From Maribacter sp. HTCC2170 (lineage in GTDB: Bacteria > Bacteroidota > Bacteroidia > Flavobacteriales > Flavobacteriaceae), in the NCBI RefSeq assembly GCF_000153165.2, contig NC_014472.1, forward strand, positions 1,671,501-1,735,500: 64,000 nt of DNA, given 5' to 3'. The notes beneath the pieces are model-generated. The model had not been told where the DNA came from, searched no databases, and worked only from the letters and a program-made list of their open reading frames with translations. This document shows positions 53,795-62,798 of the stretch, one piece after another. Position 1 is the stretch's first letter. Each line of letters starts with the position of its first letter. The position numbers and the translations under genes are program-made.

Positions 53795-55129
53795 TTAAGT
53801 GTTTTGTAATAAGGGGCGAAACTTTCGTCTGAACTTCCATATTAGCGCAGTGCCACGAATGAACATCCAAACCGTAAGGGCTATCCATATTCCATATAGT
53901 CCCCAATTCAAATACTTCGTAATAAATAGTGTTGGTACAAATCCTATAAAAGTAGCTGTTAACAATACATTTCTCAAGTATTTCATTTCTCCCAGGCCTT
54001 TGAACAAACCATCAAAAACAAAGGCAATGGTATTCATTGGAAGGCCAAGTATCAATATAAAAAAGATGGCGTAAAAAGTTTCTAAAACTTGAATTTCATT
54101 GGAAAAAACCCGGCCAATAGGTTGGTAGAATACAAATCCGGTGATCATCAATATTAAACTTACAATGGCCCCATACAACATGATTTTTTTGGCCAATTGC
54201 CATAAACCGTTGTAATCTTTAGCACCCAATAATCGTCCGCCCATTATATTGCCTGCGGCACCATAGCCATCGATAAAGAAAGCACCAAAAAGCCATATAT
54301 TGATGGCTATGGTATGAGCGCCAATGTATTTATCTCCCAAAGCTGTTGCTTCCCTAACCGCTAAGATTAGGGCAACGTTCAGGGCTACTGCACGCACAAA
54401 AAGGTTTAAGCTCATTATGATCAGTCTATTCAATTCTTGATGAAGTGGAAAACGCACTCTTAGGTTTATGTCGGTCTTTGTGATTAGAAGTATAAAGGCC
54501 ATTATTGCCATAATTCCCTGGGCAATTAAACTGGCCCATGCCGCACCTTCTAAATGCATGGCATCGATATACCCTTCTAGGCCATAGACCAACAGAAAAT
54601 CCAATCCTATATTTAAAATGGCCCCAACTATGGCAATCATCATTGGCCAATAGGTGTTTTGCAAACCCCTGAAGATTCCCATGACGGCAAACACAAATAA
54701 AGTGAGCGGAAAACCCCAAACTCTAATGGAATAATAAGAGACACAATATTGTAGAATTTTGCCTGAAGCGTTCATTAATTTAAAAATATCCTCAACGATG
54801 AAAATGGTTGATAAAAGAACGAGGATGCTCAGGAGGATATTGAGGGTAATAGCTTGGGCAGGAAGTGTTTTTACCTGGTCCAATTTGCCAGCACCCAGGT
54901 ATTGTGAAATGATGGCGGAAATGGCACTTCGTGTTTGACCCAAGATCCAAATAAGCATTGATAAAAATGACCCAACAATACCTGCAGCGGCAAGTGACTC
55001 AATACCGTCAACTGGAATATTTCCAACAATAGCCGTATCGGTAATCGACAATATAGGTTCTGCAATACCCGCAATGGTTGCAGGAATAGCCAATTTGTTG
55101 ATTGTTTTAAAACTAACTACTGTTTTCAA
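53795..55129 (-). CDS. MATE family efflux transporter
   Basis: A 444-residue protein with twelve hydrophobic helices in two six-helix halves. IAGIAEPILSITDTAIVGNI is the characteristic first-helix region and ISQYLGAGKLDQVK a conserved loop; AGNIMGGRLLGAKDYNGLWQ is its counterpart in the second half. It exports cationic drugs or metabolites with a Na+ or H+ gradient. The start is a TTG at 55129, 14 bases after the GNAT stop. Confidence 0.92.
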   Translation of the reverse strand: MKTVVSFKTINKLAIPATIAGIAEPILSITDTAIVGNIPVDGIESLAAAGIVGSFLSMLIWILGQTRSAISAIISQYLGAGKLDQVKTLPAQAITLNILLSILVLLSTIFIVEDIFKLMNASGKILQYCVSYYSIRVWGFPLTLFVFAVMGIFRGLQNTYWPMMIAIVGAILNIGLDFLLVYGLEGYIDAMHLEGAAWASLIAQGIMAIMAFILLITKTDINLRVRFPLHQELNRLIIMSLNLFVRAVALNVALILAVREATALGDKYIGAHTIAINIWLFGAFFIDGYGAAGNIMGGRLLGAKDYNGLWQLAKKIMLYGAIVSLILMITGFVFYQPIGRVFSNEIQVLETFYAIFFILILGLPMNTIAFVFDGLFKGLGEMKYLRNVLLTATFIGFVPTLFITKYLNWGLYGIWIALTVWMFIRGTALIWKFRRKFRPLLQNT

Positions 55130-55143
55130 TTGTCATTTTTGGA

Positions 55144-55644
55144 TTACAACACCAATTCATAACAATGAAAAGGATGCTCACTTTGTTTTGGAAAATATAT
55201 ATCACCCAATCTTTGATAGCCTCGGGTTTCATAAAATCTTTGATTGCGCTTATTTTGGCTAAAAGTATCTAAACGAACGGAGACATAACTATGTTCCCTG
55301 GCATAGTTCTCGGCAAAGTCCATTAATTCTTGGGCAAGACCCTTTCCTTGTTGATCGGGATGAATAGAAAGGCGATGAATATAAACATTAAGTGTATTTG
55401 GGGTCAACCATTTGATGGGAACGTATTCTTCATCCATGAATTCAGAAATGACCAAAGTACCTATGATTTTATCATTTTTGACCAACACGAAAAGTTCTTC
55501 ACGTTCAATATCGTTTACAAAAGCTTGTTTAGAAGGGTAGTGCTCATTCCATTGATAAATCCCGTTCTTGATCATATATGCCGCACAAGCCTTAGTTAAG
55601 GCAAGTATTTTACTAATTTCCAATATCTTTGCACGACGAATCAT
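55144..55644 (-). CDS. GNAT family N-acetyltransferase
   Basis: A 166-residue protein with the acetyl-CoA-binding motif RLSIHPDQQGKGLAQELMDF (Q/R-x-x-G-x-G/A) and the C-terminal RLDTFSQNKRNQRFYETRGY strand-helix. The acceptor is unknown. It is the first gene of a GNAT-MATE-enoyl-CoA hydratase run. Confidence 0.9.
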   Translation of the reverse strand: MIRRAKILEISKILALTKACAAYMIKNGIYQWNEHYPSKQAFVNDIEREELFVLVKNDKIIGTLVISEFMDEEYVPIKWLTPNTLNVYIHRLSIHPDQQGKGLAQELMDFAENYAREHSYVSVRLDTFSQNKRNQRFYETRGYQRLGDIYFPKQSEHPFHCYELVL

Positions 55645-55697
55645 GAATTGGTTTTATTTTAATTGTAAATTTAAAGTAATAATAAATACTTATAGAT

Positions 55698-56495
55698 ATG
55701 ATCAACATCCTTGTTCCCATTGGCACATCGCCTAACGCAAATGAAACTTTACAATATGCCGTAGATTTTGCTGCGGACTTCTCAGCTGCAGTTTTTGTGA
55801 TGGAAGTATTTAATGTTAGTGCCAAGGCGGGAAGTCTGGCCAATATTTCAGAAAAGGTTGCTAAAAGTGGTAAGGAACGTTTAAAGGGAGTAATAAATCA
55901 GGTTGATTCTAAAAATGTAAATATTAAAATTGCAACCTATAATGGGGATTTAGTTGATGGTATTAAGAATATTGACAAAGAACTGGGGATAGATATTATT
56001 ATTCTGGCACCCAGAAGTAATGAGATAAAAGAAGGCCTTTATTTAGGCCATACGTCCGGTAGAATCGTGAAAAGAACAGATATACCAGCATTGGTAGTAC
56101 CTAAAGGAACCAAATACAAGCCTTTTAAAAATGTACTTTTGGCGTTTAAATCAGGTGTTGTAAAAAGAAATAGAATAGTGGATCCTTTGGTGGCAATACA
56201 AAAAAAGCATGATTCTAAGGTAAACCTACTTTTGGTCAAAACACCTGGTTATACAGATGAGGACTTAAGAGTTGATACTTCTTTGATGGATTTATGCTCC
56301 CAGCTTACTATAACTGAGAATGCAACAACCTATCTTGGGGTTATGGAGCATTTTCAATCAAAACAGCCAGAACTCCTTAGTGTTTTTAGGAGGAAAAGAG
56401 GTTTTTTCAAAAACATATGGGAAAAGAATACCGTACTAAAATCTGAATTTTCAGTTCCAATCCCTGTTTTGGTTTTGAGTGTTAAGAAAGACTAG
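55698..56495 (+). CDS. Universal stress protein family
   Basis: A 265-residue protein. The first Usp domain has INILVPIGTSPNANETLQYA and ILAPRSNEIKEGLYLGHTSG, close to the ATP-binding loop. PALVVPKGTK ends the first half, and the second half (about 145-265) is a degenerate Usp copy. It probably senses or binds nucleotides under stress. Divergent from the GNAT gene. Confidence 0.88.
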   Translation: MINILVPIGTSPNANETLQYAVDFAADFSAAVFVMEVFNVSAKAGSLANISEKVAKSGKERLKGVINQVDSKNVNIKIATYNGDLVDGIKNIDKELGIDIIILAPRSNEIKEGLYLGHTSGRIVKRTDIPALVVPKGTKYKPFKNVLLAFKSGVVKRNRIVDPLVAIQKKHDSKVNLLLVKTPGYTDEDLRVDTSLMDLCSQLTITENATTYLGVMEHFQSKQPELLSVFRRKRGFFKNIWEKNTVLKSEFSVPIPVLVLSVKKD

Positions 56496-56532
56496 TAAAA
56501 GCCTATTATTCCCTTAATGCAAATTTTGACTC

Positions 56533-57657
56533 ATGAAATTCGTCGTTGCTCCAGATAAGTTTAAAGGATCACTATCTGGGTTTGAGTTTTGCGAGGCGGT
56601 TGAAGAAGGATTACGTATGGTCTTCAAAAATGCCGAAATTACTAAAATCCCTTTGGCAGATGGTGGTGACGGTACTATTGATGTGGTCAATACTTATATT
56701 AATGGTCAACGAATTATAATACAGGCAAAGGACCCTTTTTTTCGATCAATGGAGTCCTCTTATGTTTATTCCCCAGGAAAACAAATTGCATTTATTGAAA
56801 TGGCGGAGGCATCCGGGCTTAAGCTTCTACCTAAATCGGAATATGATTGTATGCAAGCTACTTCATTTGGTACAGGCGAGCTAATTGTAGATGCGTTGGA
56901 AAAAGGAGCCAAAGAAATCATACTTGGTATCGGAGGAAGTGCTACTAATGATGGTGGAATGGGAATGGCAAGTGCGCTCGGCTATCGTTTTCTTGATGCA
57001 GACAATCAAGAATTGGAACCAATTGGTAAAAATATGGTCGCTGTTTGTAAAATTGATAACTCAGAGGTTCGCCCAAGACTTAAAGGAGCCAGGATTAAAG
57101 TTGCTTGTGACGTCACCAATCCTTTTTATGGGGAGCAAGGAGCCGCTAAAATATATGCCGCCCAAAAAGGAGCAACTACTGACGAAATAGAAGTTCTTAA
57201 TGCAGGACTACGTAATTTGGCTGAAGTTGTCCAGAAAGAATATGGTATAGATCTACAACAAGAAAAGGGCGCTGGGGCGGCAGGTGGCACTGGAGGGGGT
57301 GCGATAGCCTTTTTACATGGGCATTTGACCTCTGGGATTGATTTGATAAAAGAACTTTCAGAATTTGACTCGAAAATCGTGAATGCTGATTGGATTATAA
57401 CTGGGGAAGGCCAATTGGATGAACAAACCCTTTCTGGCAAAACCATGGGTGGCGTTGTGCAATCTGCGAAATTGAAAGGGATACCAGTGGCTGCATTTTG
57501 TGGTGCGGTTGATCTTTCGATTGAAATGCAAGAAGAATTTGGGCTTTCGTATGTAACTTCAATTTTAAGAAAGGTCACATCCCTTGAGGATGCTATGAAT
57601 TCAAGCTATGACAATTTGGTGAATGCCAGTTATAACTTTGCCAAAATTTTAGGTTGA
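56533..57657 (+). CDS. garK: Glycerate kinase, type 1 (GlxK/GarK)
   Basis: A 374-residue enzyme that phosphorylates D-glycerate to 2- or 3-phosphoglycerate. VVAPDKFKGSLSGFEFCEAV is the family start and PLADGGDGTIDVV follows. LGIGGSATNDGGMGMASALG and GAAGGTGGGAIAFL are the glycine-rich loops, and TGEGQLDEQTLSGKT is near the active site. Full length. Its last 65 bases overlap the 3' end of the truncated alcohol dehydrogenase on the other strand. Confidence 0.95.
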   Translation: MKFVVAPDKFKGSLSGFEFCEAVEEGLRMVFKNAEITKIPLADGGDGTIDVVNTYINGQRIIIQAKDPFFRSMESSYVYSPGKQIAFIEMAEASGLKLLPKSEYDCMQATSFGTGELIVDALEKGAKEIILGIGGSATNDGGMGMASALGYRFLDADNQELEPIGKNMVAVCKIDNSEVRPRLKGARIKVACDVTNPFYGEQGAAKIYAAQKGATTDEIEVLNAGLRNLAEVVQKEYGIDLQQEKGAGAAGGTGGGAIAFLHGHLTSGIDLIKELSEFDSKIVNADWIITGEGQLDEQTLSGKTMGGVVQSAKLKGIPVAAFCGAVDLSIEMQEEFGLSYVTSILRKVTSLEDAMNSSYDNLVNASYNFAKILG

Positions 57658-58144
57658 AAAAATCTAAATTGGGGCATTGAATATTTGCTTTTCCAATGAG
57701 GTACATTGCAGTCATTGCACCTACGGGTAAAGTGGCAGATGTTGCAAAACTTAAATTTTTAGGCTTCAATGCTACTACTCCATTTTTCCAAGATTGAGGT
57801 AAACATATGTATTCGGCATAAGAACCAGTTTTAAGCATGGTAGTTGTTCCAAATACATCTTTACCAACATTAAAATGAGTAACCTTATTCCCAATAGCTT
57901 CAATAGTTCCAGCTAGCTCATGACATAATATTTTTTTCTTAGGTTTAAATAAACCGAATATGAGTCTAGCTGGTAGCCAAAATAATGGCGGAAAATCTGA
58001 ACTCCGAAGCCTTACATCACCAGAGGTCACAGTTGCTGCATGTATTTTAACAAGAATCTCATTATCCTTTGGTATTGGCTTATCTATTTCCACTACTCTA
58101 AGAACTTCGGGTGAGCCGTAATCATTATAAATTACTGCTTTCAT
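57593..58144 (-). pseudogene. 3'-truncated zinc-type alcohol dehydrogenase/quinone reductase
   Basis: The first about 153 residues are a good MDR N-terminal domain: KAVIYNDYGSPEVLRVVEID, KIHAATVTSGDVRLRSSDFP, HELAGTIEAIGNKVTHFNVG and TLPVGAMTAMYLIGKANIQ. Exactly where the Rossmann NAD(P)-binding domain should begin, the sequence changes to an unrelated tail (CPNLDFFNLKFWQ) that runs antisense over the glycerate kinase 3' end. About 150-180 residues are missing, so it cannot bind cofactor. It is the last gene of an ankyrin-acyltransferase-dehydrogenase run. Confidence 0.8.
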
Positions 58145-58203
58145 AGGGTTGTTCGTTTTTGATTGATTAAATAAACTGTTGATTTAACCGATTTACTGAA
58201 ATT

Positions 58204-59310
58204 TCAGTTCGGAATTAATTTTTTGATTGCTTTCTCAATTATTGATTGTTTTTTTAATCTTGGTTTCCAATTTATTCCAAACAAGAGTTTTAGGAAACCG
58301 ATTCTTTTTAATATGAACTCATAAATAACAAAGCATACAATTACCGTGAACACTGTTATAGAAATAAATTTAAGTACGACGTGCATTTGTAATGGCAAAA
58401 TGAGCGTAGCTCCTGCATACAGGGCGAACATATGTACAATGTAAACAGGGTAAGCAGCCTTACTCAAATAACTTAAGAGATTACTTGGCTTATTCAAGTA
58501 TTTGTATCCTAAACCGAAAACTCCAAAAATCCAGCAATTTGATTCAATTGCAGTAAGATATCTAGGGGCTTCTGTCGCAAAAACGAAATACCTAATTCCA
58601 AATAGAGCGGCTGCTAACCCAATATATAGCCACCTCCATTTTAAAACAGTTTGCCAAAAAGTTTTACCACTATACACAAAAATGAATCCGAAGAAAAACG
58701 CTAGAAGCCCAAGAAAAAAGCCATGCCAAGTTTGAGCATATAAAGCAAATAATTGTGGTTTTACAATGATAGTTTCCATGACAAAAAATGCCGATAATGA
58801 TAAGGGGCCTAGTGGGTTTTTCATAAGTAATGACAATCCCTTTTTTACCTTTCCCCCTTCATTCTTTTTTAAATAGTAGAATAATGGTGTTAGCAATACG
58901 ACATACACAAATATGTTTCCTAAGAACCACAGATGTCCCATGTGTGGATAATAGCCTAAGGGCATATTATGATATTCCTGAAAAAGAAACATATGTAGGG
59001 GTGTAATGGCTACAATCCCGAACAGAAAAGGTAATAAAATTCGTTTTGCACGTTCTAGAATTAATTGTTTCCAGTTTCGTTTGCGCATTGCAAAATATAA
59101 TCCCATACCTGATACATAGAAGAGTAGCGGTATTCTCCATACATTAAGCATTGTCATTGGTTTCCATAATCCTTCTAAAAGTTCGTCACTTCTTATAAAG
59201 GCAATGAACATAGCCCATGGTTGAAATACAATTGCTATATGGTAAATAAGAAGTAATCCAATAGCAATAACTCGTAACCAATCTATATCGTATCTTCTTT
59301 CTGTTGTCAT
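58204..59310 (-). CDS. Acyltransferase family 3 membrane protein
   Basis: A 368-residue integral membrane protein with about ten helices. RRYDIDWLRVIAIGLLLIYH is the catalytic-histidine-bearing start of the acyltransferase 3 family, and MGHLWFLGNIFVYVVLLTPL is the second conserved region. Such proteins move acetyl or succinyl groups onto extracellular glycans (OpgC-like). The acceptor is unknown. It follows the ankyrin lipoprotein gene by 22 bases. Confidence 0.88.
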   Translation of the reverse strand: MTTERRYDIDWLRVIAIGLLLIYHIAIVFQPWAMFIAFIRSDELLEGLWKPMTMLNVWRIPLLFYVSGMGLYFAMRKRNWKQLILERAKRILLPFLFGIVAITPLHMFLFQEYHNMPLGYYPHMGHLWFLGNIFVYVVLLTPLFYYLKKNEGGKVKKGLSLLMKNPLGPLSLSAFFVMETIIVKPQLFALYAQTWHGFFLGLLAFFFGFIFVYSGKTFWQTVLKWRWLYIGLAAALFGIRYFVFATEAPRYLTAIESNCWIFGVFGLGYKYLNKPSNLLSYLSKAAYPVYIVHMFALYAGATLILPLQMHVVLKFISITVFTVIVCFVIYEFILKRIGFLKLLFGINWKPRLKKQSIIEKAIKKLIPN

Positions 59311-59332
59311 CGGAATAAAGTTATTAGGTGAT

Positions 59333-59923
59333 TTATTGTAGCATCATTGCAATAACAGGACGAGTCTTTTCTATCTCGTTTAAGTCAATTTCCATACCCA
59401 TTGGAGCTAATTGTTGTTGTAGCATTTCATAGATAGGTTTCATATCTGAATAGGCTCCCAATACTGATTCTCTCGGTGTTGCGCCAAAATTATTTTTAGC
59501 AGTAGTGTCAGCGTTTGCGTCAATAAGCAATTGTACTATTTCTACTCTACAGAAGAATGCAGCAGAATGTAAGGCGGTAGCTCCGTCATTGTTTTTTGAG
59601 GACATATCTGCCTTGGCATCAATAAGTATTTTAGCAATTTTAGTTTTTCCAAAACTTGCGGCCGTAATTAGCGGAGTAGATCCACTCATTGGATCTTTCG
59701 TATTAATATCGGTACCTGCTTCTATGTGTTGTTTAACGGCCTCAATATTATTTGTAAGTACTGCCGCATTAATATCTATTTCCGGTGCAGCTACTTTAGA
59801 CTGCTCTTCTACACTACTTGATTCTTTTGTTTTGTTTGATTGCCCGCATGCACTAGTAAACAAAAGGAGTGCAAGTGACATGTTTACTAAAATTCTTAAT
59901 GATGTGATTCTAACTAATTTCAT
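59333..59923 (-). CDS. Ankyrin-repeat lipoprotein
   Basis: A 196-residue exported protein with a lipobox (LLLFTSAC, then GQ). Three to four ankyrin repeats span about residues 55-165: IEAVKQHIEAGTDINTKDPM, STPLITAASFGKTKIAKILI, GATALHSAAFFCRVEIVQLL and ADTTAKNNFGATPRESVL. It is a protein-binding scaffold outside the cytoplasm. It is divergent from the membrane-anchored AraC-type regulator and upstream of the acyltransferase. Confidence 0.87.
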   Translation of the reverse strand: MKLVRITSLRILVNMSLALLLFTSACGQSNKTKESSSVEEQSKVAAPEIDINAAVLTNNIEAVKQHIEAGTDINTKDPMSGSTPLITAASFGKTKIAKILIDAKADMSSKNNDGATALHSAAFFCRVEIVQLLIDANADTTAKNNFGATPRESVLGAYSDMKPIYEMLQQQLAPMGMEIDLNEIEKTRPVIAMMLQ

Positions 59924-60037
59924 GATTTAATTTTTAAAATGTTTGTTTTAATTTTTGATATTACAAAGGTTCTATAGAACTTGATGCAAGCCATATGAGC
60001 TATGCGGATATTCATATAAAGTTTCATAAGGGAATAA

Positions 60038-60069
60038 AAATTATGACGCGGCAGTATAAATTATGATGC
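60038..60069 (+). promoter_or_regulatory. Direct repeat upstream of the AraC-type regulator, possible binding sites
   Basis: AAATTATGACGC (60038-60049) and AAATTATGATGC (60058-60069) are the same in 11 of 12 bases and start 20 bases apart, about two helix turns. They lie about 89 bases before the regulator start and in the divergent gap shared with the ankyrin/acyltransferase operon. AraC-family proteins often bind such direct repeats. No promoter box was clear. Nothing else is seen in this 234-base gap. Confidence 0.45.
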
Positions 60070-60157
60070 AAATGGTGCTTTTTTCATAGGCCAAGCACGT
60101 ATTTAATGAAAACCGTTTTTTTAATATTATTTAAAATTTGGGCTAGTAAAGAATAGC

Positions 60158-62218
60158 ATGTCAATACAAGAATCAAATCAGATCGGCTTTATTAATCGGG
60201 CGGAAGCATTAATTCGTGAGAATTTGGCCAACGAGCAGTTTGGAGTCTCAGAATTGGCAGATGCTATGAACATGAGCAGGTCTAATTTGCTTAGAAAAAT
60301 TAAGAGAGAAACGCAGCTTTCTGCAAGTCAGTTTATACGTGAAATCCGTCTTCAAGAGGGTATGGAGCTTTTGAAAAGTTATTCTGAATTAACGGTTTCA
60401 GAAATTTCACACCAAGTGGGGTTTGGTAGTACTTCGTACTTTATAAAATGTTTTCGGGAACAGTATGGATATCCACCAGGAGAAGTTGGTAAACATAAGG
60501 ATGAAGAATTAATTGAGGAACCAACGTCCACTTTTGTTCAAAGGAATCGTTGGTATCTTGTTGCAGGAATGTGTGCAGTACTTGTTGTAGCCTCTTATTT
60601 TATGTTCAATAATAAAGAGGTGCCTCAAGAAAAAAAGATTGTAAAATCTATAGCCGTTTTACCCTTTAAAAACGAAAGTAACGATTCTACAAATCTATAT
60701 TTTGTTAATGGTTTGATGGAATCTGCTTTAAACAACCTTCAAAAAATTGAAGAACTAAGGGTAATAAGTAGAACTTCTGTTGAAAAGTTTAGGCAAACCA
60801 ATTTAAGTGCTCCCGAAATTGCAAAAGAACTCAACGTAAATTATTTGGTTGAAGGTAGTGGGCAACGAGTAGGAAACCAAGTATTGCTCAATATCCAATT
60901 GATTGAAGCTTCAACTGACACTCCTATTTGGGTTGAGCAATACAATCAAGAAATAGTGGATATTTTTGCTTTACAGAATGATGTTGCTAAGAAGATTGCC
61001 GTGTCCATTGAAGCTGTAGTTACACCTGCAGAGTTGGAACGAATTGAAAAAAAACCAACTGATAACTTAGAAGCTTATGATTATTATTTAAAAGCACTGG
61101 AGCCATATCATTCACGAACGAAAGAAGGTTTAGAAGAGGCGGTTTTATTATTTGAAAAAGCTATTAAAGAAGATACTCAATTTGCGAGGGCTTATGCTAA
61201 TATTGCAATTTCATATTATTTTCTAGACATTGATAAAAAGCATAAACAATATACAGAGCTCATAAATAATTATGCCGATAAGGCATTACTGTATGATTCT
61301 AAATCGGACTTAAGTCTTATTGCCAAAGCGTTATATTATGCCCAAACTGATGAGTATAGATTGGCACTTCCGCATTTAGAGAAGGCATTGGAGTATAACC
61401 CTAATTCAACTCCTGTAGTTCAAATGCTTGCGGATTTATATGCCCGTGCAATTCCCAATACAGATAAATATTTGGAGTATGCCTTAAAAGGAGTACAGCT
61501 AGACATTGCGGCCAATGATTCGGTTGCCAAAGGGTACATTTATTTGCACTTAAGTAATGCATTGGTTCAATCGGGATTTGTCGATGAATCTATAACTTTT
61601 ATTAATGAGTCGCTTAATTATGATCCTAAGAATTATTATTCACCATTGGTAAAGGTATACGTAGAGTATGCTAAAAACGAAAATATGGAGGAGACCACAA
61701 AACAGTTAACCTCTGAATGGTCAAAGGATACTACGCGTTTAGATCTCATGCAAGAGGTAGCTAAATTCCATTATTTTCAAGAAGATTATGAAAAAGCTTT
61801 TCACTATTATAAAAAATTCGCTGATTCTCGGGAAGCTTATAATTTAGATATTTACCCTCAAGAGGATATAAAGATTAGTAAAGTATACAAAGAAATGGGT
61901 CTGGATAAAGAAGCTTCAACCTTTTTTAATTCGTATGCCGAATATTGTGAAAAAGATCAATCTATTTATAAAAGTGCAAGCATGGCAGTAAAATATGCTT
62001 ATGAAGGTGAGCTCGATGAAGCCATGGAACAACTCAAAAATTTTGCTACAGAGGATAATTACCAATACTGGATTTTACTATTTATGAGAAAGGACCCAGT
62101 TATGAAACCATTGCAATCTCATCCAGAATTTGACAAAACCCTACAAAAAATTGAAGACCAGTTTTGGGAGAATCAAGCTTTGCTTAGAAAATCATTAGAA
62201 GAAAAGGAGTTGATATAA
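60158..62218 (+). CDS. Membrane-anchored AraC-type regulator with FlgO/TolB-N-like and TPR domains
   Basis: A 686-residue protein. The N-terminal AraC/XylS helix-turn-helix (about 10-110) has FGVSELADAMNMSRSNLLRK and VSEISHQVGFGSTSYFIKCF. One transmembrane helix follows at 132-150. The outer part has a FlgO/TolB-N-like domain (KSIAVLPFKNESNDSTNLYF, YLVEGSGQRVGNQVLLNIQL). About five or more TPR-like helical repeats follow from 295 to the end (FARAYANIAISYYFLDIDKK, LALPHLEKALEYNPNSTPVV). This is an inside-out one-component sensor of the adenylate-cyclase-like type. It probably controls the divergent operon. Confidence 0.85.
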   Translation: MSIQESNQIGFINRAEALIRENLANEQFGVSELADAMNMSRSNLLRKIKRETQLSASQFIREIRLQEGMELLKSYSELTVSEISHQVGFGSTSYFIKCFREQYGYPPGEVGKHKDEELIEEPTSTFVQRNRWYLVAGMCAVLVVASYFMFNNKEVPQEKKIVKSIAVLPFKNESNDSTNLYFVNGLMESALNNLQKIEELRVISRTSVEKFRQTNLSAPEIAKELNVNYLVEGSGQRVGNQVLLNIQLIEASTDTPIWVEQYNQEIVDIFALQNDVAKKIAVSIEAVVTPAELERIEKKPTDNLEAYDYYLKALEPYHSRTKEGLEEAVLLFEKAIKEDTQFARAYANIAISYYFLDIDKKHKQYTELINNYADKALLYDSKSDLSLIAKALYYAQTDEYRLALPHLEKALEYNPNSTPVVQMLADLYARAIPNTDKYLEYALKGVQLDIAANDSVAKGYIYLHLSNALVQSGFVDESITFINESLNYDPKNYYSPLVKVYVEYAKNENMEETTKQLTSEWSKDTTRLDLMQEVAKFHYFQEDYEKAFHYYKKFADSREAYNLDIYPQEDIKISKVYKEMGLDKEASTFFNSYAEYCEKDQSIYKSASMAVKYAYEGELDEAMEQLKNFATEDNYQYWILLFMRKDPVMKPLQSHPEFDKTLQKIEDQFWENQALLRKSLEEKELI

Positions 62219-62798
62219 TCCTAAATAGATTAAAAAAACAAAAAGTACCAAAAGTAGGTGAATCTTGAAACTTTTTTATGCAGTAGGGAATACCGGAGTC
62301 GAACCGGTGACTTCTTGCCTGTTAGGCTTCTGTTTGAAAAACAAAGAAATTTCTATTACGATATATGTAATTGATAATCAATAACATATGAATTATTTTT
62401 TTGAAATCGTTTATTTTCGTTTAAAATCAATGAAAAGTGTGCAATCTGCAAATTTGTTGAAATAACGAAATGTTTGTGCAAATTATGAGACACAAAAATT
62501 GAACCTTAATAAAACCTATAGTATTACTGCAGTACATAAAAATGTTTCTGCGTTCTCTTAATTTCGAATAATTGTCGGTTGAATTATATGGGACTTTCAA
62601 TTGCGCAAAGAATATCAAAAAAGCAAAGAGTTGTAAGCCTTACTACTTTTTTGGTCTAACGAGTCAATTCGTCAATAAAACTGCTTATATTTAATAGGGA
62701 GTCATTAAAAGTTTGACAAATCAATGCCCATTGGGAAAGTCAAAATATTGTGGCTTGTCCCCAAATTGTTAATGGGGCAACCATTATTAAAAGAACAC
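62219..62798. other. 580-base stretch without a gene
   Basis: AT-rich DNA with no convincing coding frame. It holds the tRNA 3'-end remnant (62284-62321). Beyond that, 62332-62700 looks decayed, with short frames only. The minus-strand frame at 62427-62618 has no recognisable features. A CCCC/GGGG stretch at about 62758-62778 is not a clear terminator. The frame beginning at 62724 is upstream of the better start at 62799. Confidence 0.5.
62284..62321 (-). other. tRNA 3'-end remnant, possible att site
   Basis: On the minus strand an anticodon-stem half CAGGC, a variable region AAGAAGTC, a perfect T-arm (stem ACCGG/CCGGT, loop TTCGACT), an acceptor half ATTCCCT and a discriminator A follow in order. 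The 5' half of a tRNA (acceptor, D-arm, anticodon loop) is missing. Such 3' duplicates are left by tyrosine-integrase elements that insert into tRNA genes. No integrase is in the window. The tRNA species cannot be named. Confidence 0.6.

Noticed and set aside
62427-62618. 63-codon minus-strand frame in the gene-free stretch
   Set aside because: No recognisable motif or promoter, and the region looks decayed.
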